DNA of 64,000 nt from Hyphomicrobiales bacterium (GCA_900471515.1 UCFC01000041.1:1-64000), one strand, 5' to 3'. Positions 51,794-62,456 are shown, numbered from the stretch's first letter. Made by a program: numbers and translations. The notes: generated by a model from the letters alone, not told the origin.

Positions 51794-54354
51794 CTACCAC
51801 TTCATGCGGAAGCCGACCGTAGCCTTGTAGGTGAAGCTCTCACCGAGGTTGTTCAAGCTGGAGTTGATGGAGCCCTCACCATAGATCGAGAATTTGTCGT
51901 CGCGCCAATTGTAGGCGCCACCCAGGCCGACGCCGCCCCAAAGGCGATCGATGCGATTTACGAGATCGACCTCTTCGACGCTGACCTTCGTGCGGTCCAT
52001 GAATTCGTAATAGAGATTGGCGATGCTGTAGACGTGCGCACGTGTAAGCATGCCGTGTTCGTCCTGCCAGAAATTCTCGTGGTCAACACTGAGACCGAGG
52101 CGCCCTTGCAGGCTCTCACCGCGATCAAGACTTACGGCCGCACCGAAGACATCGTCGAAGTCATTGAAGCGAACATCGGAGTAGACCAGTTGAGCCTGCG
52201 GCGTGAGTGTCCATTGCTCGTCGATGGCGAACCGCTTGCCGCTTTCAATCGACACGGCATGGCCGAAGCCATTATTGCCATCCTCCAGGCTGTAGCTTGT
52301 TAGCCTGGAGCCTATATCGGTACTGTAAAGGGTGGCCTGCGCCTGCCCATCGACATAGAATCCGTTCTGACCATACCAGGTCAATGTTCCGCTCAAACCA
52401 AGGCCGTCGGTGCGAATGTCGCCATCCCGTGCTTGGAGTACGTGTCAGCGACGCCGCGGGTGTAGTGTGCGGCAACGCCACTGATCAGCTTACCGCTTTC
52501 GTCTTCCAGCAGCAGACCATCCACCCCGCCCTGGAGCTTGTATGTGTTGTAGCGAAAATCGGTTTCCGACGTAGAGGTCTGGGATTCGAATTCACTATGA
52601 GTACCTTCAACGCGTGCCCAGAACGCATTGTTCTCGATGAGACGCCCGGTTTCGGCGCCATCGGTAGAGTTCGCGCTTGCCGTCGAAACATCGCTGCCGG
52701 CTTCGTTCCAGTACCGGTTGCCCACACGTTGTTGAAGAGTCGGCAAGCCATTTAGGCCCAGAAGAAGCCTCGGATAGACCTCGTAGCTAGGCACGCCGGC
52801 CTGGTAGAGCGGTTCGTTCGGTTCTTGCGGCTGAGGTGCGCTGACTAGCTGCGAACGCAGGTACCAATCGCCATCGGTGGGAGTGGACGGGGCCCCTTGA
52901 TAAAGCTTGTAGGCGTAAGCACCTCCCACAACAACCTGCTGGCCGTCATGAATATAATCGCCCAACAGGGAAAAGGTGCCTGCGGAGTTTCCGCTCACAT
53001 CGATGACCTTGATACCCTCGACGGTCGGAGCGCCAGCGCCGTCCACGTTGACGACCTTGAGATAGCTGCTGCCCGATGTATTGCCATTTACCAAGAGCAT
53101 GTCGGTGGGAGAATTATCGTCGTACAAGTCTGCATCCAGCCAGACCTGACCGCCCTGTCCGAAATAATCGCCGTTGACAATAAGACTGTTGCCAACGACG
53201 CCATTGGCCGCATCGAGAACGCCTCCGTTCTCAACGTCGCCATTCACAGTGAGAGCTCCGGCTGATCCCGAGACCAGCCCGAGAATACCGCCATCCGACA
53301 GAGTGGCATGGCCGTCCAATGTGAAGCCGCCGCTTGCGCGAACCGATCCGCCATTGAGCACTCTCAAGCCGTATCCGGCGTCAGTTTCAGTCGTGATGTT
53401 GTCATCGAGTAACGTTAGGTCGGCATTGTCAACGGCTATGACTTCCCAATTGAGCAGGTTCGCGCCTTTCACATTCGCGGAAATCCCCGCGAATGTAATT
53501 TGGTCGACCATGCCATCCGAGACGCTGGTGTCGTCCCCGCCATCGAACATGTATTCACTGTTGAAGTTCTGTGAGGCAACAGAGACGGTATCCGAACCAT
53601 TCCCCAGCAGAAGATCTCCGGAGAAGGTGCCGCCGTACCAGTTGAATGTGTCATCTCCGTTTCGCAGGAGGATATCGCCGACGATCTTGCCGTCATACTG
53701 GGAAACGATGTCCGTACCCGAGGTTCCACCAATGGCGTAACCCGCGGCCGGGTTGAGAATCTCAATCGTGCCGTAGTTGTTGACGATCGATCCGGGGCCA
53801 TTCAGATTCAATCCGATATTATTGGCCCGCACAATGCCTGTCGTAGAATTGTTGAGAGTGAAGAGCCCATCGGAGTTTACTGAAAACGCTGCATAAACAC
53901 CCTGGATCAGCCCGTTATTGTCGAATGTGACCGGTCCGAGGAGAGCGGGTGAGGCGAGCGACAGTTCAACCGCGAAGTTTGATCCTCCGTTGTTTGTCGC
54001 TATGATCTGGCCGTCATTTAGCACATAGAGGCTGTAGACGTCGCCAGGGGACATTCCGGAATAATTGTTGCTGATGGCGTCAGCAGAGGCCGCCAGGCCG
54101 GCGGTGGTTACGAGGCCATTCGGTAGAATGTGGATTTTTATGTCGCCCGAATAGACATGGATGCCAGCGTTGTTAAAGGATGTATAAAGGCCGTTCTGCC
54201 AGACGCCTTGCTGCTTGATTGTGCCCGAACAATCCCAAGTGTCTACATTCAAGCTGCATGCAGCATCGGCTTGTTCTTGCATCGCAAGAAGAGAGAGGCC
54301 GGAGACTGACAGTGGGAGTAATAAACGGGTTAATGTGCCGACTTCATTCATCAA
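51794..54354 (-). pseudogene. Autotransporter (type V secretion) with a one-base frameshift
   Basis: Read through one shift the protein has about 850 residues: N-terminal signal peptide (LLPLSVSGLSLLAMQEQADA), a beta-helical passenger with many Asn/Gly repeats (for example NNSTTGIVRANNIGLNLNG), and a C-terminal beta-barrel domain ending in FRMKW, a typical outer-membrane terminus. The frame breaks at about 52420, where the first part ends TFAPTALV and the other frame goes on with the barrel (LSGTLTWYGQNGF). One missing base restores it. Surface adhesin or enzyme; target unknown. It lies between two copies of the DUF1403/ScpB repeat. Confidence 0.82.
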
Positions 54355-54532
54355 AAATTCCTCCGCATGAAATCGTTTTTGATAAATCGGTTCTACCTAC
54401 TGTTGCAAGCCATGATTAACAACCATAAGCATGATTCTTTATATTAAGCAACCCCCGGTGGCGGCGGAGCTCTATTTCGTTGAAAAAGATGAATATTACG
54501 CTGGCTGACGTGCTGATCGGCGCGATGTTGAA

Positions 54533-54919
54533 ATGGCCCTTTTCCCTGCCGCTGCTGATGGCCGAACGGTAGGACCGGCGTTCCGGACGATCGGGGGCAG
54601 AGGACGGGTGCGTCCCGGCGATCCGGCTTTCCAGCGGGCCGTCTGCCTCGCCCTTGCCGACGGTGTTAGCGCAACGATACGCTCCGCATTGGAAATCGCC
54701 CGCTGGCCGACCAGCTTCTCGCCGTCGCGCAGAAGCTCCGCACCGAGGGCGCTGCGGCAGTCATCCGCAAGCTGCTCGATGAGGATACCATCCCGGCTTC
54801 CGCACTGGGCGCGGGTCTTTCGCGGTGGGCCAGCACGCGATTGTTCGAACGGCTCGAAGGCTTTGGGGCGGCGCGCGAAGTGTCGGGCCGCTCGTCCTTC
54901 CGGATTTACGGGTTGTGGG
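54533..54919 (+). pseudogene. DUF1403-like remnant (copy 2), frameshifted
   Basis: Near-identical to copy 1 (GPAFRTIGGRGRVRPGDPAF). The frame shifts near 54705: LADGVSATIRSALEIAR continues in another frame as LADQLLAVAQKLRTEG to RLFERLEGFGAAREVSG. The stop codon is also changed (TGA in copy 1, TGG here). N-terminal half absent as in copy 1. Confidence 0.75.
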
Positions 54920-54920
54920 G

Positions 54921-55610
54921 ATGGCGGGACAGAGCGAAGCGAAAACCAAGCGCCGGCAGTACAAGGATCCACAAAAGCTGCTGTTCGATCGCGAATTGGA
55001 GGATCTTCCCGCGGAATTGCGCTGGCGCGAATGGATGCTACGGGTCGAGGCGATGGTCTTTGCCTCCGCCGAGCCGGTGACCCAAGAAACATTGGCGCGA
55101 GTGGTCGGCAAGGACTGCAGCATCGACCTGCTGATCGACGATCTCAGGGAGGAGTTGCGCGACCGGCGCTACGAGCTCGTGTCGGTCGCCGGCGGTTGGC
55201 AGCATCGGACCCGGGTGCGGTTTTCAGAAACGATCCGCGCCTCGTTGGCGCCGACGCGGGGAGGCGCGGCAGCACTGTCGGAATTCGAGGCGATGGTGCT
55301 GATGGCGGTGGGATATTTCCAGCCGATGACCCGCAGTGAATTGTCGAAGATCTTTGGCAAGGAGGTCAGTCACGACACGATCCGCAATCTGCGCAAGGCC
55401 GGTTTCCTTGCCTCCGGGCCGCGCAGTCCAACGCCAGGCGCCCCCCTATACCTATGTGACGACCCCGCATTTCCTCTCGGCGTTCGGATTGGAAACGCTG
55501 CGCGACCTCCCCGACATCGAGGCGCTCGAGGATTCCGGGCTGCTGAGCAGGCACGTCGCACAAGAAGAGCTGGCCGCTCCAAAAGGAGAAGACGCCGAGG
55601 CGGACGAGGA
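54921..55610 (+). pseudogene. ScpB-like remnant (copy 2), frameshifted in a C run
   Basis: Starts MAGQSEAKTKRRQYKD and matches copy 1 for about 170 residues, through RNLRKAGFLASGPRSPTPG. At 55438-55443 a run of C residues has one extra base compared with copy 1, and the true C-terminus (ETLRDLPDIEALEDSGLLSR) appears in another frame, which then runs on into recombinase-remnant sequence. No functional protein. Confidence 0.8.
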
Positions 55611-55869
55611 ATCATCCTTTGCGAGTGATGGCTACTGGCTCCAGTCGCTTTGCCATCGGCGGACTGAGATTTTTTGCCAGACCCTCTGCTGCTGCCCATC
55701 GCTCGGCGAAAGAGAGCCTCGTTCGTTCCTCCGCAAAGACATGATCAGTAAAGCCGCCCATGACAGCGAACTGCCAGCGGATGCGGCGGCGGGCATGGTT
55801 CACAAGCAGGCCGTTGAGGATTTCAGGAGCTTCGCTCGTCGTCGCAGGGATCACCTGGATCGCGAACGA

Positions 55870-56250
55870 CGCCTATGGTCAATACAGTGAAGAATCTGTC
55901 GGATCGCAATATCGGACTGCGGGTACTGACCGGTAAAGCCGCTCAAGTCGATACCACAACCGCATCCGCAGCATGGTGTCGGCATCTTCGCGACTTTAGC
56001 TCGAGTTCGAGCGGGATTTGCTCCGCAAGTGCACCATGGCGGGTCTCGCTGCCGCAATAGCGCGCGGCCGCAAAAGTGGCCGAAAGTTCGCTCTCACCAA
56101 AGCGCAAGTTCGCCTCACTCAGGCTGCCACGGCGCAACGCGATACATCCGTTTCGGACCTTTGCAGAGAGCTCGGCATACGGCAGACGTATCTTCCGTCT
56201 GCCGCTGGATTTGCGCCCTCCCGCAAACGACCCTCAGGCGCACTTGGCCA
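55870..56250 (+). pseudogene. Serine recombinase (resolvase/invertase) remnant
   Basis: The frame NTVKNLSDRNIGLRVLTGKA then DTTTA is the core of Tn3-type resolvases; further on, in a shifted frame, AGLAAAIARGRKSGRKFALT and TSVSDLCRELGI is the C-terminal helix-turn-helix. The N-terminal catalytic serine region is gone and at least one frameshift lies between. Confidence 0.8.
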
Positions 56251-56286
56251 GGCATCACCGCATTGCCCTTTGAGAAAGGCAGCGGA

Positions 56287-57301
56287 TCAAGCCATTCTAT
56301 AATTCTGCTCCCTCGTCATCATCGCCCAGATGATGCGGGCCATCTTGTTGGCGAGGGCGACAGCCGCGACCATTCGAGGCTTCGTCCCAAAACGCCTCCC
56401 AGCCAATTGTCCGGCAATATGCCCTTGCGCACGATCCAGCGCATCAAGCTCATGGCTCCGACGATGAGCAATTTACGGATATCCGTTTGCCCCATCTTGC
56501 TCACGCCTCCCAGCCGGATCTTTCCTCCGGTAGAATGCTGGCGGGATACGAGGCCGAGCCAGGCAGAAAAATTCCGACCACTTTTGAAAGCGCGCAGATC
56601 GGGAGCAAACGCGAGGATTGCGCCCGCCGTCACAGGCCCGACACCGGGAACAGTACAAAGACGACGCATGTCTTCATTCGCCTTGGTGGCTTCTCTAAGC
56701 TTCAGCATCAGTCCGTCGATCTTCTCCGTCAGCAGCCCAATCTGATCCAGGTAAAGACGACCGATCTCTCTGACGCTTTCAGGCAGATCATTCGTTTGGT
56801 CAGCAAGAATGCCAACGACCGCAGTGAGGTTGGCCGGTCCTTGCGCCACGACGATCCCAAATTCGCCAATGTGCCCACGCAACGCGTTGATGAGTTGCGT
56901 CCGCTGACGGACAAAGCACTGATGGGTGCGGAAAGCCAAGGCCCGAGCTTGGTGCTCTGCACTCTTCACCTCGACATAGTGCATATTGGGGCGCAATGCC
57001 GCCTCGGCGATTGCCGCTGCGTCCGCCGCATCATTCTTCTGGCGTTTGACGAACGGCTTGACGTAAATCGGCGGTATCAGCCGGACGTTGTGTGATCGCA
57101 GCCTTGCGCGAGGCGACCCCAGAAGTGACTGGTGGCGCAGGCCTCCATCGCGACAATACAGGGAGACTGCTCGCTCAAAAGCTGTTGCAACCGTGCCCGA
57201 GAAAGAACTCGATTAAATAGAACCGCCCCGCTGCGATCCGTTGCACAGACCTGAAAGCTCCGCTTCGCGAGGTCAATCGCCAGAATGTGGACTGCTGTCA
57301 T
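56287..57301 (-). mobile_element. IS110-family transposase, two frameshifts
   Basis: The N-terminal RuvC-like start (MTAVHILAIDLAKRSFQVCA, first DEDD Asp) and the C-terminal serine-containing domain (CTVPGVGPVTAGAILAFAPD) are present, but the frame shifts near 57100 (between SHFWGRLAQ and RSHNVRLIPPIYV) and again near 56410 (between DNWLG and RRFGTKPRMVAA). A nearly complete but dead element, inserted inside the IS66 remnant next to it. Confidence 0.85.
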
Positions 57302-57380
57302 CTGCCTCTCCTCCGTAAGCGCGACCATGGCGCTGGGCAGGCATCATATGCCGATGCCGGCCGGGAAGGGGCATCCACCC

Positions 57381-57862
57381 CATCAGTTCTGTGCCGGATG
57401 CAATCCTGATCATGGCCCCGCCAATCTCCAATTCGATTGCGCCGGTGCTCGACTTCCTTCTCGTTGCGCGCGGCGATTCCTGCCCTTTCGCCGAAGGCGT
57501 CGTGGGCACATCCAGGACCGCCGGCGCAAACATCGGAACATCGACATCAGGGACAGCTCCGAGCGGCTTGCAGGCGAGCCGGCGCCAAGTGAACAACTGC
57601 TGCGGGGTCAATCCGTGACGCCGAGCCACCGAGCAGACCTTCACGTCCGGCTCGTCACTCTCTGCAACGATCTGCGCCTTCTGCTCATCGCTCCACTCGC
57701 GACGGCGGCCGCTGTCGGTGAAAACCTCAAACCGGCGCACCGGTTCTTCATTGCTGGATGTAAGCGTAAGCTGTGAAATCGACATATGTATAAGCCCTCG
57801 TTTGGGCCTCAACATCGTCAATCACGCGCTGATCCGGAAGGTACGGTCAGAACATCGCTTAC
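57381..57862 (-). mobile_element. IS66 left end with truncated TnpA
   Basis: TnpA starts at ATG 57785 (MSISQLTLTSSNEEPVRRFE) with the helix-turn-helix EWSDEQKAQIVAESDEPDV and is cut after about 135 residues, at the IS110 element. Beyond its start, at 57862, the outer end GTAAGCG is the canonical IS66 terminal repeat. The element is itself inserted in an IS481 transposase gene. Confidence 0.8.
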
Positions 57863-57954
57863 ATCGAAAGCGTTCTCAGGCTCTCTTCACTATTTTGTAT
57901 TGCTCGACGGATTGCCTCTGTCGTCGTGGCGCTCCCGTGTAAAACCTGGCCCAT
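57859..57954 (-). mobile_element. IS481-type transposase N-terminal fragment
   Basis: From ATG 57954 the frame reads MGQVLHGSATTTEAIRRAIQ, the well-known opening of a rhizobial IS481-family transposase, then stops after 31 residues at the point where the IS66 end begins. The rest, to 58181, is non-coding; the stretch 57955-58181 holds no supported gene. Confidence 0.75.
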
Positions 57955-58181
57955 AGTGCTTCCCTCCAATCATGTGAGAAAATTGCACCATCAAATGCCG
58001 GGATCAAACAGCTAGGCTGCACATCGGCCGTGGAGGAGGCCCCAACCACGGCCGCTGCGAGACTGCTTTCCATCCGCCTCTTCATTTTAGTTGTCTCTTT
58101 CGACAGGAAACGGACAGGTTCGATCGCGTAGTCCTCTGTTCGCCGCGGACGAATTCGGCGGACTGAACAAAGGACCAAGAT

Positions 58182-58454
58182 ATGAAACTGAAATTCATCG
58201 TAGCGCTCACTGCTGTTGCCGCCATGCCCTCGCTCGTCCTGGCCGGCCCGAGTTGTACCACCGAAACGAAGTCCAAATGGATGTCGGAAGACGCAATGAA
58301 GGCAAAGATCGATGCGGCCGGCTACAAGGTGAAGACCTTCCAAGTCACCGGAAGTTGCTACGAAATCTATGGCAAGAACAAGGACGGGAAGCGTGCTGAA
58401 GTGTATTTCAATCCGGTCTCCGGCGACATCGTCAAGTCCGAGATCGGCGGCTGA
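58182..58454 (+). CDS. PepSY-domain periplasmic protein
   Basis: Secreted protein of 90 residues with a signal peptide (IVALTAVAAMPSLVLAGPS, cut after AGPS or nearby) and a PepSY domain (AMKAKIDAAGYKVKTFQVTG). PepSY domains bind or regulate peptides and redox partners. The ATG follows AAAGGAC. It is the first gene of a row with a cytochrome b561 and a two-component system. Confidence 0.88.
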   Translation: MKLKFIVALTAVAAMPSLVLAGPSCTTETKSKWMSEDAMKAKIDAAGYKVKTFQVTGSCYEIYGKNKDGKRAEVYFNPVSGDIVKSEIGG

Positions 58455-58458
58455 TCCC

Positions 58459-59025
58459 ATGACGGAGATCACCGGCAGGAGGGAGGGCCGCGAGCCCTCC
58501 AAAACTCGCCCGGCGACGGTCAAGGTGTGGGATCCGATCGTTCGCCTCTTCCATTGGACAGTCGTCACGGCTTGCATCCTCAACCTTTTCATTCTCGAAG
58601 AGGGGAAATACTGGCATCGGATGACCGGCTACGCGGTCGCCGCTGCTCTTGCCATCCGGTTCGTCTGGGGCTTCATTGGAACGCGGCACGCCCGCTTTTC
58701 GGATTTCTTCCCGACACCCTCCAAGGTCATGGGGCAGATCTTTGATATCATCGATGGCGCCGAGCAGCGTTCGCTTGGCCACAATCCTCTGGCATCGGTG
58801 ATGATGCTGTTGCTGATGGCATTGCTGTCCGCCACCTGCCTGACCGGCTGGATGACGACACTCGATGCTTTCTGGGGCGAGAAGTGGCTGGAGCAGTTGC
58901 ATGGCACGATCGCCAATAGCATCATGGTGCTGGCCATTCTCCATGCCGCCGCCGCCCTGATCGAAAGCTGGCGCCATAAGGAGAATCTGGTTTGGGCTAT
59001 GGTGACGGGACGTAAGCGTGCATGA
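58459..59025 (+). CDS. Cytochrome b561-family membrane protein
   Basis: Integral membrane protein of 188 residues with about four helices and haem-ligating His candidates in RLFHWTV, EGKYWHRMTG, LEQLHGTIAN and AILHAAAA, typical of cytochrome b561/b(N) proteins. Likely carries electrons across the inner membrane to a periplasmic partner, probably the PepSY protein. It ends inside the response-regulator gene (overlap 4 bases, ATGA). Confidence 0.88.
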   Translation: MTEITGRREGREPSKTRPATVKVWDPIVRLFHWTVVTACILNLFILEEGKYWHRMTGYAVAAALAIRFVWGFIGTRHARFSDFFPTPSKVMGQIFDIIDGAEQRSLGHNPLASVMMLLLMALLSATCLTGWMTTLDAFWGEKWLEQLHGTIANSIMVLAILHAAAALIESWRHKENLVWAMVTGRKRA

Positions 59026-59699
59026 GACTTTTGCTGATCGAGGATAGTCCCCGCTTGCGTGAGCTCATATCGGAAACGATCCGTGAGGAAGGCTGGCGCA
59101 TAGACGGGTTCGAAACAGCTGGCGAGGGGCGTGCGGCTCTCGCCACCGTCGAGTACGATCTTCTGCTCCTCGATCTCGGCCTGCCCGACGAGGATGGCCT
59201 CGATCTCCTCAGGGCGATCCGAATGGCAAAACATCAGCTCCCCATTCTCGTGCTGACGGCCCGTGGCGCCGTCGATGAGCGTATTGCGGGTCTCGATGCC
59301 GGGGGGGACGACTATTTGACGAAACCGTTCAACAACGGCGAACTGCTCGCGCGGATCCGCGCACTTTTACGACGTTCGCCGGTATCGGTCATGCCGGTGC
59401 TGCAATTTGCCAGGCTGCAGTTGGACATTGCTACTAAGACCGTGCTGTGTGACGGCAGTGATCTGGCACTCGCACCAGCGGAACGGTCCCTGCTCGAACT
59501 TCTGCTGCGCGATGCCGGGAAGGTTGTGCCGAAGCGGCGGATAGAGCATGCGTTTTCCGAATTCGGTGACGAAAGGACGACGAACGCGGTTGAGCTTGCG
59601 GTCTCGCGCCTGCGCAAAAAGCTGGAGGGCCGGCCTTCGGGAGCGATCATCGAAACAGTGCGCGGCGTCGGATACTTGTTGCGCGAGGTCGCTCATTGA
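59022..59699 (+). CDS. OmpR-family response regulator
   Basis: Regulator of 225 residues: receiver with phospho-Asp (LLLLDLGLPDEDG), conserved Thr and Lys (LTARGAV, LTKPF), and a winged-helix DNA-binding domain (VSRLRKKLEG). Pairs with the overlapping kinase gene. It likely controls the PepSY/cytochrome genes upstream. Confidence 0.95.
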   Translation: MRLLLIEDSPRLRELISETIREEGWRIDGFETAGEGRAALATVEYDLLLLDLGLPDEDGLDLLRAIRMAKHQLPILVLTARGAVDERIAGLDAGGDDYLTKPFNNGELLARIRALLRRSPVSVMPVLQFARLQLDIATKTVLCDGSDLALAPAERSLLELLLRDAGKVVPKRRIEHAFSEFGDERTTNAVELAVSRLRKKLEGRPSGAIIETVRGVGYLLREVAH

Positions 59700-61057
59700 G
59701 GCTGGCAAACCGGTCCCTCGGTGCGATCATCATGGGGAGGGTCGTGTTTTTCGCGGTCCTCGCAATGCTGCTCCAACTCCTCGTGGTTTTTTCCGACTAT
59801 TACTGGAACGATGGCGAATTGTCGCGCCTGTTCGTGGAGCAAGAGACCGAACGCCTTGCTGACGGGGTATCAGGGACTGCGCCGAACCTTGCCTTCACGC
59901 TTCCCGAAAGCCTGGCGGCCCGCTACAGAAGCGCAGACAGCGGCTACGTCGCACGCCTGCGCACCGACGATGGCCGGATTCTGTTCACCTCCTGCAATGA
60001 CGATTGCGAACGCCATTTCCTGCCGCTCGACGTGCGACCGCCGAATTTCTGGCTGCGCACGATCCGGCCTGGAAAACCATTGTCCCTTGTTGGCGGCCGA
60101 GCCTTCGCAGCCGGTAATAAAACAATCCTCGTCGAGGTGGCGACAACGGGGGATCCGCAGGATGTGCTTTCGGATGTTCTCTGGAACGAAGTGCTCGACC
60201 ACATGATCGTTCCGATGAGCATTCTTCTCGTTCTGGTCATGGGTGGAACGTTGCTATCGGTGCGCAAGGCGTTGCGTCCGGTTCAGGCGGCCGCACTTGC
60301 AGCCGACGCGATCGATCCATTCGATCCCCGATCGCATTTGCCGACGGTTGGCATGCCGTTGGAGATTGCCCATCTCGCGGAGGCGGTCAATCGAGCATTC
60401 GGCCGTGTCGGAGATTTGATGAAGTCGCAAAAGGTGTTGACGTCTGGCATCGCCCATGAAGTGCGTACGCCTCTCGCCGCAATGAAGCTCGAACTCAGCC
60501 GTATCGATCATCCTCGGGCACGTAAGGCCGAGGATGATCTCGACGAACTCGTCCGGTTCGTCGGGCAGCTCACGGCGCTCGCCCGTCTCGACAGCTTCGA
60601 CCGCAGCCTTTTCAGGGATATCGACCTGACTGAGATTGCTTCCGAGGTGGTCGAATCGCTGGCGCCCTGGGTCTATGAGCATCAGCATTCGCTGGCACTG
60701 GAGGCGAGCAAGCACCGCGTGGTCCCAGCTGTGGACGGACTGTTGAAGGATGCGATCCGCAACCTCATTGAAAATGCCGTCCGCCATACGCCGCCAGGTA
60801 CCGCCATCGTCGTGCGCACGATAGGAACCGGGATCGAGGTCGAAGATTCGAGGACGAAAGGCGGCCATGGCCAACATGCCGATTGCCAGGTATCGGAACG
60901 ATCCGGCGGAATGGGCATCGGCCTGAAAATTGTCCAGCAAATAGCCGTTCTACACGGAGCGGTATTTACGCACGCGCAAACCGGCTATGGCCGTATCGCG
61001 CAATTTCGGTTTCAGGAAAATCCGGCTCCGGGCCCAACGCCGGCGCAGCCGCAATAA
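59696..61057 (+). CDS. Sensor histidine kinase of the OmpR-type pair
   Basis: Membrane kinase of 453 residues: a first membrane helix (VVFFAVLAMLLQLLVVFSDY), a periplasmic region of about 130 residues, a second helix (MIVPMSILLVLVMGGTLLS), a HAMP-like linker, H box (SGIAHEVRTPLAAM) and N box (IRNLIENAVRHTP). The G1 region reads VEDSRTKGGHGQHAD, lacking the usual D-x-G-x-G, before an intact G2 (GGMGIGLKIV); this segment may be altered by a short double shift. Overlaps the regulator gene by 4 bases. Confidence 0.88.
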   Translation: MRLANRSLGAIIMGRVVFFAVLAMLLQLLVVFSDYYWNDGELSRLFVEQETERLADGVSGTAPNLAFTLPESLAARYRSADSGYVARLRTDDGRILFTSCNDDCERHFLPLDVRPPNFWLRTIRPGKPLSLVGGRAFAAGNKTILVEVATTGDPQDVLSDVLWNEVLDHMIVPMSILLVLVMGGTLLSVRKALRPVQAAALAADAIDPFDPRSHLPTVGMPLEIAHLAEAVNRAFGRVGDLMKSQKVLTSGIAHEVRTPLAAMKLELSRIDHPRARKAEDDLDELVRFVGQLTALARLDSFDRSLFRDIDLTEIASEVVESLAPWVYEHQHSLALEASKHRVVPAVDGLLKDAIRNLIENAVRHTPPGTAIVVRTIGTGIEVEDSRTKGGHGQHADCQVSERSGGMGIGLKIVQQIAVLHGAVFTHAQTGYGRIAQFRFQENPAPGPTPAQPQ

Positions 61058-61071
61058 GTCAGGGCGGATGG

Positions 61072-61311
61072 ATGCGAGTGCTTCTCGTTGGGGATAATTA
61101 CAAGCTTGCGGTGGTGGCAGTCGATGCGATGCGGTCCTACGGATTTACGGTGGACCGCGTTGCAACGGCCTATGATGCTGAGGAAGCGGCTGCGAATGTT
61201 GATTATGAGGCGATCATTCTTGATCTCGGGCTTCCCGATCACGACGGCCTGCCGCTGCGGCACATGACGCGACCGACGCCCCTTCTCGCCCTGACCGCCC
61301 GCGATGCATAA
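61072..61311 (+). pseudogene. Truncated response-regulator receiver
   Basis: ATG opens MRVLLVGDNYKLAVVAVDAM and continues to the phospho-Asp block ILDLGLPDHDG, then stops at LLALTARDA after 79 residues, before the conserved Lys and any output domain. A remnant of a second two-component pair that starts just after the kinase gene. Confidence 0.75.
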
Positions 61312-61329
61312 TGGATGCGCTTGATCGCG

Positions 61330-61940
61330 GCGGGGACGATTACCGTATCCGGCTCCTTTCGGCTGGCCGTGATCGAGGAAGAGGACGGAGAGCCCAAGCC
61401 TTTCGGCGAGCGAAAGACCGCGTGCTTCTCCGAGAACCATCATCGTCCCCCAGGCGTCGGCGCCCATGCATTCATGGGTGATGACGGTTGCAGAGGCTGG
61501 CGAATGTCTGAGTGGCATTCCCGAACGCGGGTCCATGGTGTGCGACAGACGATGGCCGCCGACATCAATCCAATGACGGTAGTCGCCGGACGTGGCAACG
61601 GCGGCATCGCGTAGTTCGAGAATGGAGTGTGCGGCTCGCGTTTCCCGGTCGGGTATTTCGACAGCGACAGTCCAGCCGCGACCGTCAGGCTGAGTGCCGA
61701 GCGCTCGCAACTCGTCGTCAATGGCGAAGAGGCCGACTTCGATACCGTGTGCGCGCGCAGCCTCCGCAAGCTGATCGACGCCATAACCCTTGGCGATGCC
61801 ATTGAGGTCCAAGCACATTTCGGCGTGGTTGCAGGCGCGTCCGGTGGCCTGTCAAGTTCCAGAACCGCATGGGCCGGGCTTCGGTTCGCAAGGCGGACCG
61901 CCTTGATCCGGTCCTCGATCCTGCGTGCCTCCGGCTTCAT
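61330..61940 (-). pseudogene. apbE: ApbE-like FAD:protein FMN transferase remnant
   Basis: The frame DLNGIAKGYGVDQLAEAARA, ATSGDYRHWIDVGGHRLSHT and MDPRSGMPLRH matches ApbE enzymes that attach FMN to flavoproteins. The N-terminal part is in another frame (RIEDRIKAVRLANRSPAHAV, shift near 61815) and the C-terminus runs into unrelated sequence. The N-terminal lipoprotein region is missing. In intact loci ApbE supports flavin-linked electron transfer, consistent with the adjacent cytochrome row. Confidence 0.75.
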
Positions 61941-62205
61941 CGCCCTGCATGACGAGGAAAAGGTCTTCGCCGAGGAGACGGACAGCCTGCGTCGTCAGGC
62001 GGACGACCGCCGTGCCAGCTTCCTCGCCGGTCTTGCCGCATTCAAGGCCGTGCTTCTCGAAGGTGTCGAAGTGGTGTTCATCGTCACCGGCGCACGCCCC
62101 GGATTGCTCGGTTGGGCCAGCTTCGGTGCGCTCGCGGCCTGCCTGCTTATTCTCACGGAAAGCGTGACAGGTGCTGCGAAACGAAAATTCTCAAGAGTTG
62201 ATTGA
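61918..62205 (+). pseudogene. Membrane-protein remnant
   Basis: The frame FIALHDEEKVFAEETDSLRR leads into AGLAAFKAVLLEGVEVVFIV and LLGWASFGALAACLLIL, two likely membrane helices, and then stops. The EGVEVVFIV block recalls an uncharacterised permease-like membrane family (COG4280-type), not more certain than that. The N-terminal part overlaps the apbE remnant on the other strand. From 62206 to the IS701 end at 62457 no gene is supported. Confidence 0.4.
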
Positions 62206-62456
62206 TAACGTATCTGTTGACGCCTTCTCCTTCCGTTATTGGCCGGCTGTATAAGTACTGGCATTGCTTCGTTTGTCGCGGCCAGCTGAAGGTGCAACCC
62301 CTGGCGATAGACAGTCATCGTGATCTCGGATGCGGTTGCCGTTTAGGTGTGAGCCCAACGGTCGCCACCAGCGCCCGGAAACTCGGCGTTTTATCTGTAC
62401 CTCCTAAGGCGTGTGGCCGCCCCAAGGAGAGCGGCCATCAGCGTCATTTCACCTAT

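Noticed and set aside
57876..58592. Minus-strand 238-codon frame
   Set aside because: Mostly opposite the PepSY and cytochrome genes; its C-terminus is a frame-shifted read of the IS481 fragment.
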